A stretch of 64,000 nucleotides of DNA, from the NCBI GenBank assembly GCA_016721185.1, contig JADKIP010000005.1, positions 1-64,000 on the forward strand, given 5' to 3'. A program made the position numbers and the translations under genes. The DNA comes from Candidatus Dechloromonas phosphorivorans. Lineage in GTDB: Bacteria; Pseudomonadota; Gammaproteobacteria; Burkholderiales; Rhodocyclaceae. Of the stretch, positions 27,112 to 35,957 are shown piece by piece; position 1 is the first letter of the stretch, and each line of letters begins with the position of its first letter. Under the pieces are notes generated by a model. The model saw nothing but the letters and a program-made list of their open reading frames with translations, had not been told where the DNA came from and searched no databases.

Positions 27112-28218
27112 ATGAGCGCGCAAGAGATTGAGCGCCGCATCCCGGTCACCCTATTGACTGGTTTTCTCGGGGCAGGCAAGACAACTTTGCTCAATCATCT
27201 GCTCAGCCAGCCGGAAATGGCGACTGCGGCGGTGCTGATCAACGAGTTCGGCAGTGTTGCGGTCGACCATCATTTGGTCACGAAAATCGATGAAGACGTG
27301 ATCATGCTCGACTCCGGTTGCATCTGCTGCACGGTACGCGGCGACCTGACGCGCAGCCTGACCGAACTGTTCATGCGTTGCATGCGCCGCGAGTTGAAGC
27401 CGATCAGCCGCGTCATCATCGAAACGACCGGACTGGCCGACCCATCGCCGGTTATCTACACCTTGATGCAGGACTTTTTCGTCGCCGACCGCTTTCGCAT
27501 TGATGGCGTGATAACCGCTGTTGATGCGACGCATGGCAGCGGCCAGATCGCTGTTCACGCTGAAGCGATGAAACAGGTGGCGATGGCTGACCGCCTGTTG
27601 ATGACCAAATGCGATCTGGCAACCCCGGATCAGGTCGATGCCTTGTCCCGGCAATTGCGCGCTATGAACCCGTCGGCCTCGCAGATTTATATCCGGCGTG
27701 GGGAAGTTTCTGCCGCGTCGATTACCCAATGCGGCCTGTACGACCCCGGCAGTAAAACGCCCGATGTCGCCGCCTGGCTGGCCGAGGAAAAGGTGCGCGA
27801 TGAGCACCGGCAGTCGCACGCCCACGGTCACCCTCACACGCATACTCACGATGTCGACCGCCATGACGCCCACGTCTACAGCTTTGCGCTGACCTTTGAC
27901 GAGCCGCTGCAATGGGTTTGTTTTGCCGATGCCATCGAGATGCTGCTGTCCACATTCGGTGATCGCATCCTGCGCATCAAGGGGCTGCTCAACGTCCAGA
28001 ACGACCCTTGCCCACGGATCATCCAGTGCGTCCAGCACGTCAATTACCCGTACACCCGGCTCGATGCCTGGCCGGAGCAGGCACCCTACAACGACCGCAA
28101 CAGCCGTCTAGTCTTCATCGTCCGCGATCTGGAGCAATCGGTCGTCGAAAAAATCTTTGCGATGTTTTGCGGGGTGATGGATTTGCCTCCCGAGCCTGAG
28201 GTCACGTCGGCATGGTGA
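27112..28218 (+). CDS. COG0523 GTPase with His-rich loop (CobW/YjiA type)
   Basis: Second G3E GTPase of 368 residues, three bases after the first. P-loop LTGFLGAGKTTLLNHLL is at residues 15-31, CICC at 70-73, and the guanine motif is TKCDL. A His-rich stretch near residues 232-254 (HAHGHPHTHTHD) suggests zinc binding or storage; it is lacking in the neighbour. The C-terminal domain has RILRIKGLLN. It overlaps cysS by seven bases. The two GTPases belong to different COG0523 subgroups and so probably serve different clients. Confidence 0.9.
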   Translation: MSAQEIERRIPVTLLTGFLGAGKTTLLNHLLSQPEMATAAVLINEFGSVAVDHHLVTKIDEDVIMLDSGCICCTVRGDLTRSLTELFMRCMRRELKPISRVIIETTGLADPSPVIYTLMQDFFVADRFRIDGVITAVDATHGSGQIAVHAEAMKQVAMADRLLMTKCDLATPDQVDALSRQLRAMNPSASQIYIRRGEVSAASITQCGLYDPGSKTPDVAAWLAEEKVRDEHRQSHAHGHPHTHTHDVDRHDAHVYSFALTFDEPLQWVCFADAIEMLLSTFGDRILRIKGLLNVQNDPCPRIIQCVQHVNYPYTRLDAWPEQAPYNDRNSRLVFIVRDLEQSVVEKIFAMFCGVMDLPPEPEVTSAW

Positions 28219-29609
28219 ACATTCGCCTGCACAACACCCTGAGCCGGCAGAAAGAGGATTTTGTGCCGGCCGACCCGCAGCGCATCACGATGTACGTCTG
28301 CGGCTCCACCGTCTACAACTATGTGCATATCGGCAATGCCCGTCCGGTGGTGGTGTTCGACGTGCTTTACCGGCTGCTCTCACGGCATTACCCGCAGGTG
28401 ATCTACGCCCGCAACATCACCGATGTGGACGACAAGATCAACGCTGCCGCTGCCGCCAATGGCGAGCCGATCCGCGTGCTGGCCGAACGCTTTGCCACGG
28501 CCTACCGGCAGGATATGGCGGCGCTCAATGCCTTGCCGCCGGTGATTGAACCTTACGCCACGGACCATGTGCCACAGATGATCGCGCTGATTGAGCGCCT
28601 GATTGAACACGGTCACGCCTACGCGGCTGAGGGCCACGTTCTGTTTCATGTGCCATCACTCCCTGACTACGGCAAGCTTTCCGGCCGCCAGCGCGAAGAC
28701 ATGATTGCCGGCGCGCGGGTGGAGGTTGCTCCGTACAAACAGGATCCGGCTGATTTTGTCCTCTGGAAGCCGTCCACCGCAGCATTGCCGGGCTGGGAGA
28801 GTCCCTGGGGATTCGGTCGCCCCGGCTGGCACATCGAATGCACGGCGATGATCAATACGCATCTCGGCACCTCAATCGACATTCACGGCGGCGGTCAGGA
28901 TCTGATCTTTCCGCACCATGAAAACGAAATTGCCCAAGGGGAGGGCGCCAATGGCGGCCAATACTGCCGCTACTGGCTGCACAACGGCTATGTCACGGTC
29001 GACGGCGAAAAAATGTCGAAATCGCTGGGCAACTTCCGCACCGTGCGCGAACTGCTGCAGCACTATCCCGGCGAAGTCATCCGTTATGCCTTGCTCGCAG
29101 GCCACTACCGCAAGCCGCTGGATTTTTCGCTCTCTGCGCTCGACCAGGCGCGGGCCGCACTCGACAAGCTGTACGGCACGCTACTGCCTTTTTCCGGGCA
29201 GGCCACGACAACGGCAGCCTGCCAAGCCGAAGCGGCTGGAACTGTCGAAGCTGCGCTGGCTGATGATCTGAACACGCCTTTGGCGCTGGCCTGTTTGCAT
29301 GAAACCGCCAGCGCACTGCGCAAATGCGCGGAGCCCGCCGAACAATCACACTTGCTTGCCGTGCTGCGCGATGGCGCCGCATTGCTCGGCTTGCTGCAGC
29401 AGGACCCCGTCATCTGGCGCACCGCTGCCCCGCTTGATGCCAACGGGCCGAATCCCGAACAGATTGAACAACTGATGGCCGCTCGACGGGATGCCAGAAG
29501 CAAGCGCGACTTTGTCCGTGCCGATGAACTGCGCGGCAAATTGCTGGCCCTTGGCATTGGTATCGACGACAACGCAAGCGGCACCACCTGGCACCGCATT
29601 CATGCTTGA
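28212..29609 (+). CDS. cysS: Cysteinyl-tRNA synthetase, Zur-linked second copy
   Basis: Class I synthetase of 465 residues. The ATP site is HIGN at 39-42 and GEKMSKSLGN. The zinc ligands of E. coli CysRS are all kept: C30, C210, H235 and E239 (WHIEC, FPHHENE). It starts inside the end of the COG0523 gene. Its place in a zinc-starvation run marks it as the backup copy (cysS2 type) and a main copy is expected elsewhere in the genome, which cannot be checked here. The HIGNARP form resembles alphaproteobacterial-type enzymes. Confidence 0.93.
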   Translation: MVNIRLHNTLSRQKEDFVPADPQRITMYVCGSTVYNYVHIGNARPVVVFDVLYRLLSRHYPQVIYARNITDVDDKINAAAAANGEPIRVLAERFATAYRQDMAALNALPPVIEPYATDHVPQMIALIERLIEHGHAYAAEGHVLFHVPSLPDYGKLSGRQREDMIAGARVEVAPYKQDPADFVLWKPSTAALPGWESPWGFGRPGWHIECTAMINTHLGTSIDIHGGGQDLIFPHHENEIAQGEGANGGQYCRYWLHNGYVTVDGEKMSKSLGNFRTVRELLQHYPGEVIRYALLAGHYRKPLDFSLSALDQARAALDKLYGTLLPFSGQATTTAACQAEAAGTVEAALADDLNTPLALACLHETASALRKCAEPAEQSHLLAVLRDGAALLGLLQQDPVIWRTAAPLDANGPNPEQIEQLMAARRDARSKRDFVRADELRGKLLALGIGIDDNASGTTWHRIHA

Positions 29610-29647
29610 GCCAGTTTTCACCCGACGAATAAATAGAGTCTAAAAAC

Positions 29648-31585
29648 ATGCCTATCATCACGCTGCCCGACGGCAGCCAACGTACCTATCCACAACCCGT
29701 CAGCATCGCCGAACTGGCTGCCGACATCGGCCCCGGTCTGGCCAAGGCCGCAGTGGCTGGCCGGGTCGATGGCCGAGGTGGTGCCCAACTCGTCGATACC
29801 GCCTTCATTCTGGAACAAGATGCCACCGTCAGCCTGATCACCGCCCGTGACCCGGAAGGGCTGGAAATCCTCCGCCATTCCTGCGCCCACCTGCTGGCCA
29901 TGGCCGTCAAGCAACTCTATCCCAGCGCTCAGGTCACCATCGGCCCGGTGATCGAAGACGGCTTCTTTTACGACTTTGCCTTCGAGCGCCCCTTTACACC
30001 CGACGACCTGGGTCAGATTGAAGCCCGGATGCAGGAACTGGCCGCCGCCGATCTGCCAATCAGCCGGCGCGAACTGCCGCGCGACGAAGCCATCGCCCAT
30101 TTCGAGCAACTGGGCGAGTTCTACAAGGCCGAATTGATCCGCGCCATCCCGGAAGGTGAAGCCTTGTCGCTTTACCGCCAGGGCGATTTCGAAGACCTTT
30201 GTCGCGGCCCGCATGTGCCGAGCACCGGCAAGCTACAGGCCTTCAAACTGACCAAGGTGGCCGGCGCCTATTGGCGAGGCGATGCCAAGAACGCCATGTT
30301 GCAGCGCATCTACGGCACCTGCTGGGCGGACGCCAAGGCCCTCAAGGCCTACCTGACCCGCCTCGAAGAAGCCGGCAAGCGCGACCACCGCAAGCTCGGC
30401 GCCCAGCTCGACCTGTTCCATTTCGACGACTGCGCGCCCGGTTCGGTGTTCTGGCACCCGAAAGGCTGGACCCTGTTCCAGCAACTGATCGGCTACATGC
30501 GCACCCAGCAGGAGCGCGCCGATTATGTCGAGGTCAATACGCCGGATGTGATGGATCGTGGCCTGTGGGAAACCTCCGGCCACTGGTTCAACTACCGCGA
30601 GACTATGTTCACGACGACGACCGAGGACGAGCGCGTCTTTGCCCTGAAGCCGATGAACTGCCCGGGTGCCGTTTCGCTGTTTGCCCAGGGGCTGAAAAGC
30701 TACCGCGACCTGCCGCTGCGCATGGCCGAATTCGGCAAGGTACATCGCTATGAACCCTCTGGCGCCCTGCACGGCCTGCTGCGCGTGCGCCATTTCACCC
30801 AGGACGACGCGCACATCTTCTGTGCCCCGGCCCAGATGCAGGACGAATGCGCCAGCACCATCGCGCTGGTTTTCGCCATCTACCGCGACTTCGGCTTCGA
30901 CGATGTCGCCGTCAAGCTGTCCACCCGACCGGCCAACCGTATCGGCACTGACGAAACCTGGGATCAGCTCGAAGGCGCGCTGTCCGGCGCGCTCGACCGG
31001 ATGGGTATTGAATACCGGATCAACCCCGGCGAAGGCGCCTTCTACGGCCCGAAGCTGGAATTCGTGCTGCGCGATGCCATCGGCCGCGACTGGCAATGCG
31101 GCACCCTGCAGGTCGACCTCAACCTGCCCGAACGCTTCGACATCAGCTACATCAACGAACAGGGCGAACGCGAGCGTCCCGTCATGTTGCACCGGGCGCT
31201 GTTCGGTTCGCTGGAGCGCTTCACCGGCATCCTGATCGAACACTACAGTGGCCTCTTCCCGCTCTGGCTGGCGCCGCAGCAGGCGGTCGTGCTCAACATC
31301 AGCGAAGGTCAGGCCGACTATGCGCAAAGCGTGTTGAAAGCCTTGATAAGGGCCGGGCTGCGCGCCGCGATTGATGTGCGCAACGAAAAAATCGGCTACA
31401 AGATCCGCGAATACACGCTGCAGAAAATGCCTTACCTGCTCGTCGTCGGCGAGAAGGAAAAGGCCGAAGGTCGCGTCGCCCTGCGCTCGCGGGCCGGTGA
31501 AGACCTTGGCAGCCTGCCGCTGGCCGACGTCATCGCCCGCTTGCACCAGGAAGCGCGGCCCCCCGGTAGCGAGGGAGCATGCTGA
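29648..31585 (+). CDS. thrS: Threonyl-tRNA synthetase, Zur-linked second copy
   Basis: Class II synthetase of 645 residues with the full E. coli-like layout: TGS domain (1-60), editing domain with HSCAHLLAMAVKQL, catalytic core and an anticodon-binding C-terminus. Zinc ligands match E. coli C334/H385/H511 as C338, H389 and H515. It follows cysS by 38 bases. Such extra thrS copies are known members of Zur regulons in some bacteria. It keeps the zinc site, so benefit in starvation would come from tighter zinc binding, dosage or chaperone-aided loading, not from loss of zinc. Confidence 0.93.
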   Translation: MPIITLPDGSQRTYPQPVSIAELAADIGPGLAKAAVAGRVDGRGGAQLVDTAFILEQDATVSLITARDPEGLEILRHSCAHLLAMAVKQLYPSAQVTIGPVIEDGFFYDFAFERPFTPDDLGQIEARMQELAAADLPISRRELPRDEAIAHFEQLGEFYKAELIRAIPEGEALSLYRQGDFEDLCRGPHVPSTGKLQAFKLTKVAGAYWRGDAKNAMLQRIYGTCWADAKALKAYLTRLEEAGKRDHRKLGAQLDLFHFDDCAPGSVFWHPKGWTLFQQLIGYMRTQQERADYVEVNTPDVMDRGLWETSGHWFNYRETMFTTTTEDERVFALKPMNCPGAVSLFAQGLKSYRDLPLRMAEFGKVHRYEPSGALHGLLRVRHFTQDDAHIFCAPAQMQDECASTIALVFAIYRDFGFDDVAVKLSTRPANRIGTDETWDQLEGALSGALDRMGIEYRINPGEGAFYGPKLEFVLRDAIGRDWQCGTLQVDLNLPERFDISYINEQGERERPVMLHRALFGSLERFTGILIEHYSGLFPLWLAPQQAVVLNISEGQADYAQSVLKALIRAGLRAAIDVRNEKIGYKIREYTLQKMPYLLVVGEKEKAEGRVALRSRAGEDLGSLPLADVIARLHQEARPPGSEGAC

Positions 31586-32160
31586 TCCGCAAGCTGTTCA
31601 AGTTCGAGAACGCCCACATCGTGCGCGGCTGCAGCACGCGGCGCTGCTCGCACTCGATCCACGGCCATTCGTACAAGGTCGAACTGCTGCTCGAAGCGCA
31701 TGCGCTCGATCACGGCCAGATGGTTTACGACTTCGGCCTGCTGAAACACGGCCCGCGCACGCTGATCGATGCCTTCGACCATGCCGTTGCCATGTGGTCG
31801 GGCGACGCCCCCGACTACATCGCCGCCTGCCAGCGCTTTTCCGAGCGCTGGGTACGCATCCCCGTGTCGCCCAGCGCCGAGCAATTCTCGCGCTTGTTCT
31901 TCGTACTGATCGACCGCCTGCTTGACCTGACCGAAATGGGCAACGGCGAAGCCGACGTGCGCTTGCATTCGGTCATCGTCCATGAAACCGAAACCGGCTA
32001 CGCCCAGTGCTTCCGCGAGGATGCGGTCAACCCGCGCATGGGCCTGATCGCGCTCGACGACATCAAGTTTTCCGAAGCCATCCGCAACGCCTGGCCCGAT
32101 CCCGAGCTGTTCGACAAGCTCAAACGTGGCGAGCGATTCGCCAATCCGAAAGAAGTCTGA
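31579..32160 (+). CDS. 6-pyruvoyl-tetrahydropterin synthase/QueD-like protein (QueD2 type)
   Basis: A zinc enzyme of the PTPS/QueD family, which acts in queuosine or pterin synthesis. The three zinc histidines are visible: H13 (FENAH), H28 and H30 (HGHSY). Compared with E. coli QueD the candidate catalytic cysteine is one residue further from the HGH motif (C23-x4-H28), and at 193 residues the protein is much longer than the usual 120. It overlaps thrS by seven bases. It fits the Zur-regulated QueD2 group; the reaction is uncertain. Confidence 0.8.
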   Translation: MLIRKLFKFENAHIVRGCSTRRCSHSIHGHSYKVELLLEAHALDHGQMVYDFGLLKHGPRTLIDAFDHAVAMWSGDAPDYIAACQRFSERWVRIPVSPSAEQFSRLFFVLIDRLLDLTEMGNGEADVRLHSVIVHETETGYAQCFREDAVNPRMGLIALDDIKFSEAIRNAWPDPELFDKLKRGERFANPKEV

Positions 32161-32163
32161 TCC

Positions 32164-32724
32164 ATGATCCGCAAGAACCCGCGCGGCGACCTGCCGCAAA
32201 TCCACGAATCTGCCTATGTCGACCAGACCGCCATCATCTGCGGCAAGGTCATCATCGAGGAAAACGTTTTCGTCGGTCCCTACGCCGTGATCCGTGCTGA
32301 CGAGGTCAATGCCGCCGGCGAGCTCGAGCCGATCCGCATCCGCGCCCACTCCAACATCCAGGACGGTGTCGTCATCCATTCCAAATCCGGCGCCCTGGTC
32401 GATATCGGCGAGCACACGTCGATTGCCCACCGCTCCATCGTTCACGGCACCTGCGTGGTTGGCAACAACGTCTTCATCGGCTTCAACAGCGTGCTGTTCA
32501 ACTGCACCGTCGGCGATGGCAGCGTCGTTCGCCACAACGCGGTGGTCGATGGCGCCGATCTGCCGGCGGGCTTCTATGTGCCATCCACCGAGCGCATCGG
32601 CCCGCGCACCGACCTCGCCGCCATGCCCCGCGTCACGGCACAGGCCACGGAGTTTTCCGAGGACGTGGTACGCACCAATCACGAACTGGTGCAGGGCTAC
32701 AAACGCCTGCAGAACGAATTTTGA
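32164..32724 (+). CDS. Gamma-class carbonic anhydrase-like protein
   Basis: A 186-residue left-handed beta-helix protein with hexapeptide repeats (IICGKVIIEENVFVGPYAVIRAD, VDIGEHTSIAHRSIVHGTCVVGNNVFIGF). Three histidines H72, H89 and H94 sit as in gamma carbonic anhydrases (the last two five apart), so the metal site is kept. Gamma enzymes can use iron or cobalt, which would suit a backup enzyme in zinc lack. It follows the QueD-like gene by three bases. Hydration of CO2 is inferred from family only. Confidence 0.85.
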   Translation: MIRKNPRGDLPQIHESAYVDQTAIICGKVIIEENVFVGPYAVIRADEVNAAGELEPIRIRAHSNIQDGVVIHSKSGALVDIGEHTSIAHRSIVHGTCVVGNNVFIGFNSVLFNCTVGDGSVVRHNAVVDGADLPAGFYVPSTERIGPRTDLAAMPRVTAQATEFSEDVVRTNHELVQGYKRLQNEF

Positions 32725-32734
32725 GTCGCGCCGA

Positions 32735-33864
32735 ATGGATTCGACCACGCAACGTCTTGGCAGCATCGACCGACTGCGCGGCGCCGTCATGGTGCTGATG
32801 CTGATCGATCACGTGCGCGAGTTTTTCTATCTCCATCTGCAGGTCGGCGACCCGATGAGCATTGCCTCAACGCCACCGGAACTGTTTTTCACGCGCCTGA
32901 CCAGCCACGTCTGCGCGCCGGTTTTTGTCCTGTTGACCGGTCTGGGGCCTGGCTTTACGGCAGCGGGCGCAGCTTGCAGGAAACGGCGGCCTATCTGGCC
33001 AGGCGCGGGCTGTTGCTGATCGTGCTGGAACTGACTGTGGTCGGTTTTGGCTGGTCCTTCAGCTTCATGCCGAAGATGATCTATCTGCAGGTGATCTGGG
33101 CGATCGGCCTGGCCATGCTGGCACTTTCGGCGCTGCTCTGGCTGCCGCGTGCGGCTCAGATTCTGCTCGTGGTTTTGCTCGTTTTCGGCCACAACGCGCT
33201 CGATGGCGTGCATTTCGCCAGCGGCGAGGCGGGATTCATTCCGTGGGCCATCCTGCATGACCGCCGCGTGATCGAACTGGGCGGCGGCATCGCGGTACGC
33301 ACCTCTTACCCCGTCCTGCCGTGGATCGGCGTCATCCTGTTCGGTTACCTGCTCGGGCCGCTGTATGCGCGTGGCGCATCGGCCGAAACCCGGCAGCGCC
33401 GGCTGCTGGCGATGGGCTTGGCCGCCCTGGGCGCTTTCGTGGTGCTCCGCCTGCTCAATGTCTATGGCGACCATGCCTGGCAGGTCGGGAGCACGGCACT
33501 GCCGAGCCTGATGTCCTTCCTCAACATCACCAAGTACCCGCCGTCGCTGCATTTCATCCTGCTCACCGTGGGCATCGGCCTGCTCGCCCTGGCCGGACTG
33601 GAGCGTACGCAGGGTGGACGCCTGTTGGCCGTGATCGGGCGTGTGCCAATGTTTTTCTACATCGCGCACATCTATCTGCTGCACCTGATCTATCTGCTGT
33701 TCGCTGCGTTCTACGGCCCCAACCAGGGAGAGCGCTTCGGCTTTTCCCAGGTCTGGATGATCTGGGCCATGGCCTTGCCCGTACTCGCCTGCCTTTACCG
33801 GCCCTGCCTCTGGTTTGGCCGGCTCAAGCAGGAAGGGCGGCAGCGCTGGATGACTTATTTCTGA
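32735..33864 (+). pseudogene. DUF1624/heparan-acetyltransferase-like membrane protein, frameshifted
   Basis: Membrane protein with many hydrophobic helices, starting MDSTTQRLGSIDRLRGAVMV, the usual opening of DUF1624 proteins (DxxRG, LIDHVREFF). The first frame reads to near residue 70 (VLLTGLG), then the homologous continuation (LYGSGRSLQETAAYLARRG) is in the -1 frame. One missing G in the GGGG run at 32944-32947 explains this. Downstream the frame is open to 33864. Without the shift it would be about 377 residues. It lies in the zinc island, and its function in zinc starvation is unknown. Sequencing error is a real alternative. Confidence 0.75.
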
Positions 33865-33899
33865 CCTTTTTAATTTCTTTTAGACGTTTCGGACGAACC

Positions 33900-35951
33900 A
33901 TGAAAATCAAAGTACTGACGCTCGCCGTCTCAGCCGCATTCGCCACCGCCTCGCAGGGCGCGCCCTCGGGAGAATCCACCATCACGCTCGGCGAGGTGAC
34001 GGTACGCACCGCTCAGGGCGGCCCGCTACTGACCCGGAATATCCTGACCTCGGTCGATGTGCTGGCGGGCGACAAGATCGAAGACAAGCAGGTGATGAAC
34101 AGCTGGGAACTGCTCGGCCAGATGCCGGGCATCCAGCTGACCGAAACACGCATGGGGGCCGAGTCCGGCAAGGCGACTTTCCGCGCGTTCAACGGCGAGG
34201 GTTACATCAACGGTATCAAGGTGTTGATCGATGGCATCCCGAGCAATGTCAATAGCGGCAATCAGCGCTTCATCGACATGATCTTCCCGCTCGAGATCGA
34301 CTACATCGAGGTCGTCCGTGGCACCAACGATCCGCGTTACGGCCTGCACAACATCGGCGGCAACATCAATTTCGGGACGCGTCAGGGGGGCAATTACACC
34401 GAAGGTCGGCTGACCTACGGCAGCTTCAACACGCGTGAGATCCAGGCCGCACTAGGCCGGGAGTCTGGCGGTTTTTCCCAGAACTACTTTGTCGCCAAAC
34501 AGGATTCGGACGGTTATCGCGACCATTCAAAGTCAGAGAAATACTCGCTGGGCGGCAAGTGGTTCTACACCACCGACGATCAGCGCCTGAAAATGGGCCT
34601 GACGGCACGTCTCTATGAACACGACGCCGAGGAGCCCGGCTACCTGACCGCGACGGAGATGGCCGCCAGCCGGACGCAGTCTCCCGCCAAGAATGCGAAC
34701 GATGGTAGCGAACGCGACATGAAACAGGTCGCCGCCCATGCCGACTGGCAGATTCGTGACGACCTGCTATTCAGCAACAAGCTGTATTTCAATCAGTACA
34801 AAGAAGATCGCAAGATCACCTTCACCAGTTACGCCGTCGGCAATGCCCCCCGGCAACAGCGCCAGTGGGACGAAACACAGACCGGGCTGATCAGTACCCT
34901 GACCTGGCAGGCCAACGCGATGCTGACCCTGGACGGCGGCATCAATTATGAACACCAGGAAAACGAATATCGCCGCTATCGCTACAACTACAGCGTCCCC
35001 ACCGATTTCTCCGCCACGCCGGCTCGCGTGCAGAACGACGACAACTACACGTTCAATAACTTCGGCGCTTATGTCCAGGCCATCATCAAGCCGATCGACG
35101 CCCTGAAAATCATTCCCGCTTTCCGGGTGGACCGATTTTCCGGCAATACCCATTTGAACGTCACGGGCGTCTCGGCCCCCTTGCAGGACTATGGCTGGGT
35201 CAACCAGCCCAAGCTGAGCATGGTCTATAACCTGACAGCAAACACCAACGTGTACGCCAATTGGGGCAGAACCTTCCAGGTGCTGACCGGTTCCCGAGAG
35301 CCAGCGTATCTGACCAGCGGCCAGCCGACCTTCAATCCATCGATCAATACGGGCAAGGAGATCGGCGTGAAGTTCAAGCCCATCGCCGGAACCGATGCCA
35401 GAATCGCCTTCTGGCAGCAGGATGCGACCGATGAGGTGGCGAACATGCCGAGTACGGGAACGACGGTCGGCCTCGGCCAGACCCGGCGCAAGGGCATGGA
35501 TTTCCAGGTATCCAGCCGTGTTACCGACAAGCTGACCCTATGGTTCTCGCATGCCCTGCAGGAGGCTAAGGTGGTCAGCGCCTATACCTCGGGCGGTGTC
35601 TCTCTGGCCGGCAAGGAAGTATTTTCGACGCCGCGCTACATCACCAACCTGGGTGCCGAATACCAGGCCGACGCCAACTGGCGTTTCGGCGTGCAAGGCC
35701 GTGCGCAGGGTGATTACTACATCGACGACCTGAACGCCAAGGGCAAGTACGGCGGCTTTTCCGTGCTCGATGCAAGCGTGCGCTACGCCCTGTCGACCAC
35801 CACCAGCATCGACCTTCAACTCAAGAACCTGACCGACCACAAGTACGAATACGTCTGGTATGACAACTTCTTCTGGGGCGGAGCCAACCAGCCGATGTTC
35901 TCGCCAGCACCGGGGCGCTCGGGCTTCCTGTCGCTGAACGTCAAGATGTAA
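33900..35951 (+). CDS. TonB-dependent outer-membrane receptor, first of two
   Basis: A 683-residue outer-membrane receptor. It has a signal peptide (AVSAAFATASQGAP), a TonB-box-like TITLGEVTV, a plug domain (LLGQMPGIQLTETRMG, VLIDGIPSNV, IEVVRGTNDPRYG) and a 22-strand-type barrel ending in FLSLNVKM. The position in the Zur island suggests import of zinc or a zinc complex; the sequence itself does not name the ligand. The start ATG 33900 follows the DUF1624 gene by 35 bases. Confidence 0.88.
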   Translation: MKIKVLTLAVSAAFATASQGAPSGESTITLGEVTVRTAQGGPLLTRNILTSVDVLAGDKIEDKQVMNSWELLGQMPGIQLTETRMGAESGKATFRAFNGEGYINGIKVLIDGIPSNVNSGNQRFIDMIFPLEIDYIEVVRGTNDPRYGLHNIGGNINFGTRQGGNYTEGRLTYGSFNTREIQAALGRESGGFSQNYFVAKQDSDGYRDHSKSEKYSLGGKWFYTTDDQRLKMGLTARLYEHDAEEPGYLTATEMAASRTQSPAKNANDGSERDMKQVAAHADWQIRDDLLFSNKLYFNQYKEDRKITFTSYAVGNAPRQQRQWDETQTGLISTLTWQANAMLTLDGGINYEHQENEYRRYRYNYSVPTDFSATPARVQNDDNYTFNNFGAYVQAIIKPIDALKIIPAFRVDRFSGNTHLNVTGVSAPLQDYGWVNQPKLSMVYNLTANTNVYANWGRTFQVLTGSREPAYLTSGQPTFNPSINTGKEIGVKFKPIAGTDARIAFWQQDATDEVANMPSTGTTVGLGQTRRKGMDFQVSSRVTDKLTLWFSHALQEAKVVSAYTSGGVSLAGKEVFSTPRYITNLGAEYQADANWRFGVQGRAQGDYYIDDLNAKGKYGGFSVLDASVRYALSTTTSIDLQLKNLTDHKYEYVWYDNFFWGGANQPMFSPAPGRSGFLSLNVKM

Positions 35952-35957
35952 TTACGA

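Noticed and set aside
30233..32790. Two long minus-strand open frames in the thrS to carbonic anhydrase region
   Set aside because: Antisense to genes with complete motifs, and with the composition expected of shadow frames in GC-rich DNA.
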